A stretch of 64,000 bases of DNA, taken from positions 7,068,001 through 7,132,000 of the forward strand of contig JASJZH010000003.1 in the NCBI GenBank assembly GCA_037178975.1, in the 5' to 3' direction. The notes under the pieces were generated by a model that saw nothing but the letters and a program-made list of their open reading frames with translations, was not told where the DNA came from and searched no databases. This stretch comes from Oscheius tipulae (lineage: Eukaryota; Nematoda; Chromadorea; Rhabditida; Rhabditidae). Both the position numbers and the translations under genes were made by a program. Positions 24,849 through 36,730 of this stretch are shown one piece after another; the first letter of the stretch is position 1, and each line of letters opens with the position of its first letter.

Positions 24849-25416
24849 CAGTTCTTTCTCGTCTCCTTACAGTGTCATTCTTGTACAATAAACGAGTCTC
24901 TATCCATGAGTCTCATTGACAAGGTCACTTTCTTTCGAGGACTATTATTTTGAGGGAACGAGTCTCTGGAAGTTTCCCTTTCTGTCTCCTACTGTCACTG
25001 CCAGTCTCTCTGAACTTCTTCCTACTTCTCCTCCGTACACTGTATACGATCTACTGTCTAATATCTCTATACTGCCAGTTTATCGTCTACTGTCATTCTG
25101 TCTACCGTTTATGTACTGTTAGTCTACTCTTTACTGGCTACGTCAGTCCCTCTGTGCCTCTCTATCCAGTACTACCTACTCAGCCACCAGTCTTTGTCAG
25201 TAGCTACACTTCTGCTAGTAAACTGGACGATATCCTTCAAGATGAGTAGATGACTCCAAGGACAGGAGGAACCCAACTGCCAGTGTACAGCTAACCATCC
25301 CCAGTGAGCCTCAAAGAAAGAACAAGAAGGAGTTGACCAAGGAGAGTTGTCGTCCAGAATTGACAAGAAGAGGGACCCGTTGGAATACCAAAGAACAAGT
25401 ACAAGGCAGCCAGCAC
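24849..25416. other. Spacer with dispersed CTGTC motifs
   Basis: About 570 bp dominated by non-tandem ctgtctc, ctactgtc and cagtct motifs. No coding signal is seen. Confidence 0.5.
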
Positions 25417-25422
25417 TTTATT
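25417..25422 (-). terminator. Poly(A) signal overlapping the stop codon
   Basis: The minus-strand end reads CACTAATAAAG: the TAA stop and AATAAA share bases, leaving a 3' UTR of perhaps 10-25 nt. Confidence 0.6.
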
Positions 25423-25627
25423 AGTGCTCTCGCTTGAAGCGTCCCCTCGAGTCGCGGAGACGTCCGGCATTGTCGCGAAATTCGTAGCTCCTACGGGGCT
25501 GGGCGGCGATGGTCTTCATTCCGGAGCGACGACGACTGGTGGATCTGCTTCCACTGCGGCTTCCACTGCGACCACGGCTGCGGTTGGTACGACCGGTGGA
25601 GCGGGAACGGCGACGAGTGGCTGGCAT
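25421..25627 (-). CDS. Small Arg/Ser-rich basic protein, protamine-like
   Basis: A single-exon frame of 68 aa: MPATRRRSRSTGRTNRSRGR, further RS/GS repeats, and a C-terminal segment YEFRDNAGRLRDSRGRF. Arginine and serine dominate. The gene is compact: a TATAAAAG box lies about 45 bp upstream of the ATG and AATAAA overlaps the stop codon. This architecture resembles short, highly transcribed genes for sperm nuclear basic proteins, so a sperm-chromatin role is inferred. An RS-type splicing peptide is the alternative. No specific family match is claimed. Confidence 0.6.
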   Translation of the reverse strand: MPATRRRSRSTGRTNRSRGRSGSRSGSRSTSRRRSGMKTIAAQPRRSYEFRDNAGRLRDSRGRFKREH

Positions 25628-25667
25628 CGTGACGAGTGTCCAATGAGCTCTCTGGCCTTTTCGAGTT

Positions 25668-25677
25668 CCTTTTATAG
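25668..25677 (-). promoter_or_regulatory. TATA box of the small Arg/Ser-rich gene
   Basis: The minus strand reads CTATAAAAGG, about 45 bp upstream of the ATG. A strong TATA element with a very short leader is unusual here; the other starts follow splice acceptors. Confidence 0.6.
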
Positions 25678-28436
25678 TCTTTAGTTTGCCTAATTAGAGC
25701 TACTTTTTCAACAAAAGTTTGTTTGTTTGCAGTAACTAGAAAGGTTTCTTGATTGGGGATTAGTTTGACAGAACTTGGCAATTCCAGTTAGCGAGTCTGG
25801 CTCTGTGCTGTTTCTATTATTGAAGCTGTCTACCCATCTAATGTCTACCTGTCACCCTATCTCTTTCTTTATGTCGAGACAGTCTCTTGCTGACAATGGA
25901 AAGAGACACTGTCCCTGTCCCTCTCCCTGTTCTCAGAGTTCAAATTACAGTCTCTCTTCATCCCCAAACCAAACATCTAAGAAGCCTGTTTCTTTCTACC
26001 CAATCGTCCTTTCGATTAGGTGAGACTCTCGGAAATGGGACCGTTTTCCTTATGTACACGTGATGAGTGAGAGCCGTGAAGAGAGAAAGCCGACGACCTT
26101 GAAAGTGGCGGCAATGGTGTGCGACGGGAGACGGGATCAGACACTTTTTCGGGACATCGTGTTCAGGTTTGCCATTTGAACACGGGATTTTGACAAGAGG
26201 TCACACGCGCCGAATCGAGACAGATTGCGTGCTGTAAACAAGCAGAAACACAGGTGGGAAAGCGGGCTCGGTCCTTTCTGATTTGAACAGTAGTCAAATT
26301 TACTCTGGGAAGGACAACTTATCAGAGAGTCGATTCGTACTACCTCTATAAAATGGTACACCGCTTCTTTTAACATTCTCTCAGGCTATCAGTTCGGGAC
26401 TCTTCATACTGTGTCACTGTGCCCTTTGGCTTCATGTCACTGCACACTCTCAGAATTAGAATCACTGGCACTGTCTCTCATCCCTCTACATCTTGTTCTC
26501 GGCTTGACTCACACTCAAGTTCTGGTCTGAGAGTCTAAGAGACCAGCTTGTACTTAAACTTTCATTTCCATGATGACTCAATGGCTGGCAAGGAAACGCA
26601 AGGCTTATGTAAGTCTCTCAGTGGTCCTGTCTCTCAGTCTCCCCGTTTTTTTTTACTCGCTTTCTGTGTCTCGGCTTCTATTTTTCTCTCTCTGTAGTTC
26701 CAAAGCAACTAAAGCCGAGATGATATCAGAGTTCTCTCAAGTGACTCTCTTTACGGCTTGTAAGAAGAACATGTTCCAATTGGTCTCATCTCTTCGCCCG
26801 GCGGTTGGTCACACTGTCTCTTCTACTTCTTCTGCCTCTGGTTGATGGCAGCTCTCGACCCTGATCCAGAAGGGGGCGGGAATCTGCTAGAGAGAGAGTG
26901 AGAGCGAGGGGGCGTGACTTAGCCCGCACATCAATCACCTATACTAGCAGAAGTTTTCAGAGAGTGAGAGAGATACACGGCGAACACCTTCTCCCCCTTC
27001 TCACTTTCTAAACGTGCCCGGTTTCCGCCCGCTCGCGGCAAACTGCTTGAAGGGACAGAGTAGATAGAGAGACTCCTCCCTCCCTCTCTCCCTATGCCCA
27101 GAACTCACAGCAGCCTCTTTTTTCTGCTGCTTGACTACTATAGTCTCTCTTCTAATTTGTCGCAACTTGAAGATCAGATCAGTGTTTCACAGTGTTTGCT
27201 TCCCTACAGATCATACAGCCGAACAAGTTTATGTGTATCTGTCTCTCTTAGTGTGTGCCAATCAAGAGAGAGAACGTGATCTCCAATGCTTCCTCTAAGT
27301 CCACCTACAGCGTTTTTTCCGTCCAATTTGGTTTTTGAATAGGGAATCTCTCCGAGACCAACTTTTTCCTTTCTCCTTAATTTTTAAGAAATTCTTCCCA
27401 CCAGCTATCTGATTTACTGTGATTATGTTGATAATCCGACCTTTACCACGACTTCATCAATAGTTTTACCGAATTGGCACAGTGGTAGGTGGAGCCAGCA
27501 TCAATCCAAGGGACCCAAGTCGATCCCCGGCTCAGCCTAACTAAGACTCCTCAAAGGTCGGTGAACTGATGAGCTTGTTATCACTTGCTAGCTCAAACTG
27601 TCTAATTTTTGTTCTTCCCCTTATCAACAGGGTACTGTCTCTCCTTGAGATTTCTTGGGTCAGTGGTTAGACTAAAAGTTTGGGAAAGGGAAGAGATTCG
27701 CGGTCTAAGCTACTTCACGCGGCGCCTCTTTTTTGATTGGCATGCTTGAAATCAGATCTGTCCAGCTGACAGCACTCTAATCTTCTGACTTTTGTTTGGC
27801 GCTTTTGAACTTCCCATGAAAACTGTTTCTGTTGATTCATGTGAGTTACTTAAATGGCCTTCTATGTCAATAGATTCTATTACTACAGTTATTTAGGTGG
27901 TTCCCAAAGGTTACCCTTCTTCCGTTCTGGGTGTAATCTCCATCTAAGACTGCGATCAAACCTTTGAAACTTCCTCAAGGCACTCTCCCAAGGCAGTTTT
28001 CAATATTCTTACCCAGCCCAGTGCCGGTAGACATTCATCTAGAAAAATCTTTCTCATCATTTCCTTGCCGCTCGCTTCACTCTTTTTCTAGTAACTGTAC
28101 AGAGTTGAATTCTCAGAAATCGTGGCTGATAATGAGATCATGGAATGTCCTAGAATGACCACTTGAGAGTTTATAGGCCCCTTGTCACCCAAACTTTGGA
28201 GTTCAGGCTTTAATTTCTGAATTTTTTACGAGCTTCCAATATATCTCCTCATTTACAAAATAGCCGATATACTGAACAGTTCTGTTAAAGTTTACAAACT
28301 TGTTAGTCTCCCAGTTATTCTATATATCAAACATTTGTCTTCCTGGCTTCCTGTATCCTTGACTTTCTGCCGTCCTCTGATATCTTCTCCTTGATTCCAA
28401 ACTTTCCTCTCTTTTAGACCACGACGGGGTCTCCGA
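25678..28436. other. Gene-free region upstream of the astacin gene
   Basis: No supported gene in about 2.7 kb. It contains simple repeats of ctgtctct and agagagag type (26400-27290) and two tRNA-like relics (27469-27535 and about 27655-27720). A short AT-rich stretch precedes the astacin start. Confidence 0.5.
27469..27535 (+). repeat. tRNA-derived SINE relic
   Basis: A-box-like TGGCACAGTGGTAGG is followed at tRNA spacing by the B-box-like AAGTCGATCCCCGGC. There is no intact cloverleaf. About 120 bp downstream a more degenerate copy begins GGGTCAGTGGTTAGA. Confidence 0.55.
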
Positions 28437-31400
28437 ATGTGGGTCCTTCTGCTTCTGGCCCACACGGCCGAGACCGTCCTCTTCAACATCTCCAGTCTCC
28501 CTGTCATACCGGGTCTCGAAGCCATGACCTCGGACAAATATCCTCATTTTACTATGGTCGAACATGTCAGCAGGACGAAACAACATCGACATAGACGAGA
28601 AGTCATAGCTGGGCCAATCTATGACTGGCAGAGTTACGAGATCCCCTACCAGATCTGGGGAGGCGACTGTGAGTCTCTGTTTCGAGCGCGCGCCAGTCTC
28701 AAGAGGTCCAGATCGGAAGTGGATCGTATGCTGCCATCTATGAGCGCGCTACAAAATAACAAGCTGTAGAGAAGCGACACAAACAAGGTCACAAAACAGC
28801 TTTTTCGAAGGGATATGTTTTCGAAACGTCATTTTCTGGCACAAGGACACATTTTGCGGATTTACGATATTATGCAATGTTGTAGATCGGATCAAATACT
28901 ACATGTTCGTGGAAGATCACAAGATTTTAAAGACCCAGAAAAAGAGAAAAGGAATTACAAAGTAAATTGAAGGCCCCGCGCAATTGCAGAAAAACTTTGC
29001 AGAAAATTTATAGAGTCAAAAATACCAAAATCGCCATGAAATGCCGAGCGTTTAATAAATGACTGCTGAAAAATAGTATATCTCTCCCGTACTTTATCAC
29101 CAGCTAATCTATACATGGTTAACTTGGGCAAAGTATAAACTGAATGGCATTGGTCGGTGGTTATACGGCTAGCCATTTTCAGTGAAAAAGGGTCCCGTCA
29201 CAAAAAATTGAGACCGCGTTTCAACTTCTCAGCTAAACAGACTATATATGGGGATCATCCGTCCGCAACTAGACACACTTAGAATCGATGGCAGACTAAA
29301 TTCACAGAGTATCCCTTTTTTTCCAAAATTTGACTGTTTGTGCTTTTTTTTTTGAGAACAGTTGCGTCAGCGCATCGTCACTACCAGTTCGCCATTGGAA
29401 AAAAGGGCCTAAACTGTCCGGGGCGATGATCGAGAACACAAACCGGATAACTATTGCTGACGGCTCGACCTTGACTTTGCGTGATTGACCTCCAGGGAAA
29501 CAAAACAGGACCCAGCTTTTACTGTGTTTACAGAGGAAAAATAATGGTACTAAAACTGTCCAAAAGTGGAAATCTTTCTCACTCAAAGTGCAATGGTCCA
29601 TGTCCGTCCGTATGCACCCCGACCGAAGCGGCGAAGCCACCAGTCTTAGGTTATAGCGCGTTGGGTCATGAATCTGAATATCATGGGTTCGATCTCCGAC
29701 CAATTTTTCTTTGCAGACAACTTCCAAAATCTGATCCGACGTGGAATCCGAATGTGGGAGGAGAACACCTGTCTGCGGTTTCGAGAAAATCTTCAGGTAT
29801 GGTCCCCCACTTTTCCATATTGACATTTATTCCCATGATAAGAACCAGTACAGTTTTTGACAGCTGCTATCTTTCTTCCATAAAAAAGAAACATAACCGA
29901 CCAAAGATCTCTTTCCAGGCCCGCGACGCAATTCGGTATGTCCTCGAGAAGGGAGACAGCTGCTTCACCGAGTACATCGGTCGAAATGGAGGACACCAGG
30001 ACATCATCATTGGAAGCGAGTGTGCAGAGGTAGGTGAACCGGATCGTCTCTGACCTTCGCGGCTTTTCCCCACACACAGACTGTACTCATTGGAAAGAGA
30101 TCTGGTCCAGTGGGGAGATCTCTAAACCGAACGCTTTACTTTATAGCTGGGGAGGGATTAGGGGATGGAACCAAGGACGGGAGAGAGAGAGTCTAGGGAC
30201 AGGGAAACAGAGGTATACAGGCTGAGGGACAGGTAGATAGAGAGACATTAGCTTTTTCCTTCTAGAACTCTGGATTTTTCAACAGCCAAAGTAGACTATT
30301 CTTTTAACTATTCTCTTTCCTATCACTGCTCCCTGATCATCCTTTTCCTGACGCTGCGGCTTGTCCAAAGTACCAGATACAGTCTCTCACCCTCACTCTG
30401 TACCTCTCTCCCTTCCCTCCGAAAATAGTAGTTGTTTTGGCGCCCACGGGCGTTCGTGTTTCATAGACAGTTTCAGAGAGACTAGTCGTTCGAGTGTTTG
30501 TTCACACAATCCCTACAGCATCGACTACTGTTGGGGAAAAAGAGAGACCGAGGCAATACGGGGGATTACTGACCAGTAATGAACTTACTATGTCTCTTTG
30601 TCTGCCCTCAGGCCGGTGGCAGACCGGTCCGAGATGACGAGAGACGCTCATCCTCTCCGTAATTCGACGGGTTTGAAACTGGAGGGATTGTGTGTGGAGG
30701 GTGACACTTCAATAACTTTATTTCTCAAGGGACGAGACTCATTTTCAGGAATACGTGGTTGCTCATGAGACTGGCCATGCTCTCGGATTCTGGCATACTC
30801 ATCAGAGACCGGACAGGTGGGTTCACTGTCTCTATCACCATGTCACTCTGTCTTATGGTTACTCGGAAAAACTTTCTGGAAAAAAACTTCGTATCTTGAC
30901 TCTCACTTTCTCCTACCTCCTTCTCCTACATTATTCACCTGTTCCCAATCGAATGCTAGCTCATTGCTGATAGACGGAAGATTTGAGTAGTAGCTCATTT
31001 GGTCGCTGTGAAGATTCCTCGGAGTATAGCCGATACATGAGGTGATGGCGGTCTTTTCGACCTAATAGTTGTCTTCAATCCTCCAATATAAGGCGAAAAA
31101 CATAGTCAGCTGAGCTACTGGAGACAGGAGAGTTTTGCATCTTTTTTACGTCCTGGAGTGCCGATTCTTCTTTCTAGCCATTGTCCATAAAGTGGTAGCG
31201 ATCTTTACCCGTCTTCTTCCAGGGAGTAAAGAAGTAGAACCAGCGTTCCAGTCGAGCAACCAGAGTCTGGTTAACTTCAAACTCTCCATTGGGTTCTGAT
31301 TCTCGTCTTCTCCTTATCGGTCTAAAGTCGAGAGAGATGGAGACAATACAGCCACCCTTCGTGTTCCTGTGCCTTGACCTCTTACTCCCATGATTCAGAT

Positions 31401-34400
31401 CCAGCAGCTAAGATGGATCCAGCTTGACTACCAGGGCATGCAAGTAGATAGCTCAACATCTTCTTCCAGTGCCTTTCCTTCGAAAGATTTGCTCACATCC
31501 TTGGCCTTCCAGAGAGTTGAGAAGTAGACTGGGATTCAGTGCAACTAGCAGAGGCCAGGAAATTCCAAAGGCGACATTGGGTCCTGTATCTGTGTTCATA
31601 CTCTCATCCGCCCGTCCAGAGAGTCGAGAAGTAGAGATGGGATCAGGACAGCAATTCGAGTCAAACGCCGAAGATGAGAAGCAGTAGCAATAGAAGTGCC
31701 GAAGTGGAGGGGAGACAGCTGCAGGAACCGAGAAGACTAGCAGGCTAGCAGAGAACTAACGAAGGAACACAACAACAGAGAAGACTACGACACATTATCT
31801 CTATTTTCCCCCTAGGGGTTGCATTCGATGAGGAAGTTCTTACGGCGGACCATTCCATCGCCCTGGAACCATTCGCGGCGGAACTGCTTGACGGCTCCAT
31901 GAGGGGTGTTGGTCCATTCGATGGTGATACGATCGTTGTTTGTATCCTCCTGCCCGAAGGCGAAAGCATCCCAGCTCACAGCCATCACGGTAGCTGCTTT
32001 CGGGTCCAGATAGCCACAGGCAGCATCCACTCAGAGGCGACGCATGTTGGTAGTCTTGATGGCCCATCCGATGCGATGAGCAATGGAGTTGACGATCTTG
32101 ATGTGGAGGTGTGCTTGTCATCGTAGGAAGCGTTGAAGATTCTTCGATCCGGGCTGGGTAGCTCATTTGTCTCTCAGTCGTTCTGTCTCTTCATCTCTCT
32201 GTCTGTTTGTCCCTTATTTAAACTCCTTGAAAACCCCTGTTCCTCACCCACCAGACCCTTGTTTTCCCCGTCCAGATGTTGATACTCATGACTGTTTGTC
32301 TGCCGTTCCCATCTATCTCTCACCCTCCCGCACCGCCAATATATCAATATTGTTGCAGAGATCGTTACGTCTCGATCAATTGGAAGAATGTCATGGAGGA
32401 GGCCACCGCCAGCTTCATGCCCTTCCGAAGCATGCTTCAAGCCTTCGGCATCAGACAGGTTGGTCCCCCAGATTTTCCGTTAGCGGTGTTCTCTTTGTGT
32501 CTGACAGAGAGAGGGAAAGTCAAGATTAATGAGCCTTGTTGATGTCGCTCCAAGGGGGTCCTGTTGACTGAGAGGGAAACAGCCCGATCGAGGTCGGACC
32601 AGAAGAAAGGATGAGTCAAGACACTGTCAGAAGTTTTTGTTTCTTCCCCAGTCTATGAGTCGAAGACCAGGGCAGCTGTCGGCTGTCATTACCGAATCCT
32701 TTGATCTATTGGCCAAGACCAACAACCGGAGGACAGAGGCACTTCCTTTGTCCTTTAGCGAATCAAAGACTGGCTGATGTTTTCAGGTCTCTCCCAGACG
32801 GATACCCTACGACTATGGATCGCTGCTTCACTACCATGCTGTGGCTCATGCTGTCAAGGTTAGATTTGGGACCGGGAGAGAGTACGGAGAGAGTGACAGT
32901 GACAGACACCGACAATGAAGGAGGGTGGCAGAGAAAGAGTCAGATCAGGGCTTCTCTATGTAAGCAGTCTGCTAGTACGGTGACAGAATGAGTCACAGAA
33001 GCTCAGAAGTAGAGAGATAGACTTCCTGCGACTGTCTCTGTCTATTCCAGGGAATCTGATGCTATCGTATACTGTGTTAGAGACACTGAAATGGACAGAG
33101 ACATACAGAAAGTTTAACTCTATTGCTCTCTCCCACTACACACTAACTGTTTGAAGTATAGAAGGAGAAGCAGTGGCAGTACAAGTCGTGTCTAGTTTAA
33201 AATGACCAAAAGTCTCTGTGTGTCTGAAGCTTGTGTCTCTCTCTCTTCCCTCCTTCCCTCCGTCCCCCCACAGATTCCCTACTCTAGACAGTCTCTTTGA
33301 CATTTGAAACCTCCCAGACGGTTCCCAAAATTACCATACTTCCCTATTCAGGTCTCCGATTTTACTATCGTGCCGAAAGAGCTCAAGTACGTAACGACGA
33401 TGGGAACCGAGCGGATGGCTTTCCTCGACGCCAAAGTGATCAATGACATCTATTGCCCGAGTGAGTTCCCAGAGAGGCAGAGAGACATCAAAGAGTCGAG
33501 ACAGAGAGATTGTCTGGAAGATGAGACAGAGACAGTTCAAGGTCGACCAAAGAATTTCAGACGCCTGTTCTGGCCGAACCAATCTTCGATGTGTGGCAGG
33601 CGGCTATCCAGACCCGAACAATTGTGCGGTCTGCAGATGTCCAGAAGGTCTCGGTGGCGCTGATTGTAGTCTCTTGCAGCCGAGTAGTGAGTCAATACGG
33701 GAGAGACAGAAACAAGAGGTTCTTTCCAGATTGTGGTGGTGAGCTACACGCGACGGATACCTGGCAGACGTTGAGCAGTCCACCGGGCAAAGATCTGTGA
33801 GTTATAGTTAATAATAACATTTTTCGAGCTTTTGATGTTCTGCAAAGTTGTAGATGGAATCAAGACTTACAACTTTGTAGAGAAAAGGCTCGACTTGTCA
33901 ACTCTAATCTGGGATAACATATGACAAAAAGGCTTGCACGCAAATTTGTGTAACGCGGATTTACCTATAGTGTGTTCACAAAAAACAACCAAACGACCAG
34001 GAATCGCGGGCTTTTTTTGGCGCGGATTCAAACGGCTAGAAATTAGCTTCAACCATTTCGTCCATCAAACAATTTTGTCTTTTCCCGTTTTTCTTTTTGT
34101 TAAACAACAGGTAACATTCCTTGGAATGAAGTAGGAAACGACTTCTCGCTCATCTTCGTCCAAATCACTCTTCTCGGACACAAAAGGAACAATATCTTCG
34201 GGGGTATCGATACCAATACAAATATCGATGAGGGGAGTAACAAAGTTGAGGTCTTCGCGAAGAATGAATTCTTCTTCAACATAAGAAAAATGAATGGCAG
34301 TCGATGAGCAGTAGTCAAGTGGAGGAGTCTCAGAAGTGGCGGATGTAGTGTAGTACTCGTACCACCCTGAAAGTACACTGGGTGTGGAATGTGGGGCACT

Positions 34401-35800
34401 GGCATAGACCCATGAGTAAAATCAGCAAGTGCAATTCTGCACCCAGTGTCTCAGAGATTTCAATGAGCGAAACGAAAAACTCGTATGCCCTTCATTTAGT
34501 TTCCCTCTATCGCCCAGGGGGATGTTCAGTTCTAACCTTTTCACTGAATACAATGGATGAAGCTAATTTTTAGCCGTTTGAATCCGCGCCAAAAAAAAGC
34601 CCGCGATTCCTGGTCGTTTGGTTGTTTTTTGTGAACACACTATACATGCGTGCCTTTTTGCGCGAGAAGAAAAAATTACTAGAACTATTATTTTCCAGCC
34701 ATTTTACAGAAAAATAAATAATTTTGTCGTCATGAGATGTTCTGTTCTGCGAAGTTATAGTCTTGCTTTACAATTTTGCAGGACATGAAGTCCCAAAAGT
34801 TACTGCCTCTGCCAGAAAAGTGCAATTTCTTGAGAAAAGTACCACCTGATACCCTTTCCAGCCACTGCTATTGGCGAATCTCGGTGCCGGAAGGATCGCG
34901 TGTACGGTTCCGGCTGTCGGACGGCGAATTCCCATGCTCGTAGGTTTCGGATCAAATGTAGAAAGAACATCTGTTTTGTAGTTATGGCTGTCAAAGCTAC
35001 GTCGAGATCAAACACAAATTGGATGTTCGGTTGACCGGATTTAGAAGGTATGTTACTTGATAAGAAAAAGCGATGGGAGGAAACGAGTTTTTTATTGAGA
35101 AGAGAGACGGAAGGAACAACTGTACTCTCTTTGTTTCAGTCTCTCCCCAAGGTCACGGAGAGACAAAAAAAACTTCCGAAAAGACAGGAAGAACGACTGG
35201 TCTTTTTGGGAAACTTTTCTGATATGTTCGCAGAGTTTTAGAGAAAATTACTAGAAACACGGGAAATTACTCATAGACAGACAGAAAATGACCAAGCACC
35301 TGTCTTCCAGTGATTTCAGGCAAGTTCCTCGATTTGCTACTAGGAACTGATGTTTTGCAAGCTATTCTAGCTGTAGAGAGCCTTTAGAAAAGGAAAGAAA
35401 GAGCTTGTTTAACTGAAAAAAAAACATTGAATGTTAATGCAATTCCATCAAACCTGCTCATTGCAACTGATTTTCGGGATCATATTGTTGCAAAAGCGTT
35501 ATTCTGTCTCCTTCGACCGATTTGACGCGTTTTCTGGACATTTTCCCAGAAAAAAAAGAAGTATAACAGCCTGGAAATCGGCTAGAATTAGTTAGAAAAT
35601 AATAATTTAGTAATTTCGCATTCGCGCAAGATTGCTACAGTAATGTAAAACCGTCTCAGTTCTTTAAAATTTATGCAAATTTCAGCTGCTGCTACCGCCC
35701 AAAAGAGGACACCGTCTCCGACCACAATCAGATCTTCGTCATCTACCATCCGAACTCGAGGACGGCCCGATTCACGCTGCGTTTCAAGCGCCAAATTTGA
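28437..35800 (+). CDS. Astacin metalloprotease (NAS/BMP1 type) with EGF-like and CUB domains
   Basis: Twelve exons join in frame to 407 aa: 28437-28668, 29717-29796, 29919-30029, 30749-30816, 32359-32458, 32787-32858, 33352-33460, 33561-33686, 33730-33796, 34862-34939, 34982-35047, 35686-35800. A hydrophobic signal ([16 protein letters not shown]) and prodomain end at a furin-like RHRR. The protease has the zinc motif [18 protein letters not shown], then SEATASF-like [15 protein letters not shown] and [10 protein letters not shown]. The usual Met of the Met-turn is Leu here. An EGF-like module ([12 protein letters not shown]) and a CUB domain (CGGELHA...[10 protein letters not shown]) follow. 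The pattern fits the nematode NAS-36 to NAS-39/DPY-31 group, secreted enzymes used in cuticle collagen processing and moulting. Introns reach 1.9 kb and host several repeats. Confidence 0.92.
29640..29706 (+). repeat. tRNA-like relic beside an astacin splice acceptor
   Basis: The sequence TTAGGTTATAGCGCGTTGGG is followed by a perfect B-box-like GGGTTCGATCTCC. It ends about 10 bp before the ttgcag acceptor of astacin exon 2. It is read as a tRNA-derived SINE head. Confidence 0.5.
31812..32163 (-). pseudogene. Major Sperm Protein (MSP) pseudogene, nested in an astacin intron
   Basis: Minus-strand segments match MSP in order: [77 protein letters not shown] and the end IECNP then TAG. The copy is broken: one base is missing after DDKHT (about 32105), a TGA replaces the Gly codon at 32031-32033, and the first ~20 residues are missing. 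MSPs are the nematode sperm motility and signalling proteins. The conserved C-terminal half suggests a fairly recent loss of function. Confidence 0.9.
33896..33933 (+). repeat. Fragment of a dispersed foldback repeat
   Basis: TGTCAACTCTAATCTGGGAT followed by aacatatgaca closely matches the left arm of the foldback in the DPH1 intron (58970), so the two are copies of one family. Confidence 0.6.
33966..34644. mobile_element. 679 bp DNA element with ~84 bp terminal inverted repeats
   Basis: The left arm (33966-34049) begins TATAGTGTGTTCAC and includes GACCAGGAATCGCGGGC and GGCGCGGATTCAAACGGC. The same sequence is repeated inverted at 34560-34644 with only one or two differences. TA at both ends fits the target duplication of Tc1/mariner-like elements. 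No transposase is present. The interior holds a 118-codon open frame on the minus strand (see findings). It sits in the astacin intron between the exons at 33730-33796 and 34862-34939. Confidence 0.85.
34065..34421 (-). other. Open frame inside the inverted-repeat element
   Basis: A stop-free minus-strand frame of 118 codons lacks an ATG at its start, but a tttcag lies inside it that could serve as acceptor. It reads protein-like and acidic ([39 protein letters not shown]) and ends inside the left repeat arm. No family is recognised. It may be a captured exon or part of an element-encoded protein. Confidence 0.4.
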
Positions 35801-36730
35801 GTTTTCTTCGCGCCATTATCCTAGCTCAGGGATCTCCCCTCTACACCCCCGGTGACTCCTATCCAGTTTCGTCTAATAACCATACGGGCCCCTTTCTTGT
35901 CTTGTACATACTGTGTCAATGAATTCGTTTTTTAAAAGACAGATTTATTCCTGTGTAATATTCAGGGAAAAGAGATGGAGATAGAGAGCAAACTGTGTGG
36001 GGAAAGTGTCTAGAGGTATATACTGAGATATATTGGTCTACTAACACTAAAATTAGGGTAGAAACTATGAAAAGAGAGAAAATCGGTGTGTACACCGACG
36101 GAGCCCGTCTTGTGGAACCAAGAGAAGATTGGTGGGTGGGGAGAAATTTGAGTGTGCTCGTTTTTGAAATTCTTTTCGAGGTGCCAGAGCGAGTGGATAT
36201 AAGGCTTTGTGGCGACCAATCCCGGGGTAGGAAATGATGAGAGAGTTCTGTTGGAATGGTAATTATTTCAGAAACAGAGGGGGTGTGTCTAAAATAGAGT
36301 AACAAGAAAAAAAGTAATAGGTAGTGTCTAACAGAGAGAGAGGGAGAGAAACAGAGAGTTAGGGAGTAAGTGAGAGAGTCAGAGAGGGAGGGAGGGTCTA
36401 GACTGTTCAGAACAGATAAAGTAGAGCAGCTAGACTCTTCTCCCCCAGGAGACTGAACAGATTTACACCGGGAAGGAACCAGAAAACAAGGAAAACGAAA
36501 GAGAGAGAGAGAGAGAGAGAGTCAAGATAACAGTAGAGAAACCAGTGTGTTCTAGGAAACAGTAACCATGGGTCACAAAAAACAAACAGAGCTCTATAAC
36601 GGTGGGTGGAAATCTATGCAATTGTTGGAGAGAGGCCAAGATCAGACACCCTTGGACCAATATACAGAGAGATAGAGGAAAGGGGGAAAGAAAGAGAATG
36701 GGAAAAGTGTGATACGTGTGTAGGTAGATT
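35801..36730. other. Convergent spacer between astacin and AKAP1-like genes
   Basis: No gene is seen. It contains purine-rich simple repeats, including an (GA)n run at 36501-36521 and agagaggg-type sequence at 36330-36400. Confidence 0.5.

Noticed and set aside
26137-26376. Minus-strand 79-codon frame
   Set aside because: Composition matches the surrounding noncoding DNA, and there is no domain or splice context.
36501-36521. CRISPR-like or regulatory array
   Set aside because: It is a plain GA dinucleotide run with no spacers; CRISPR is not expected in an animal genome.
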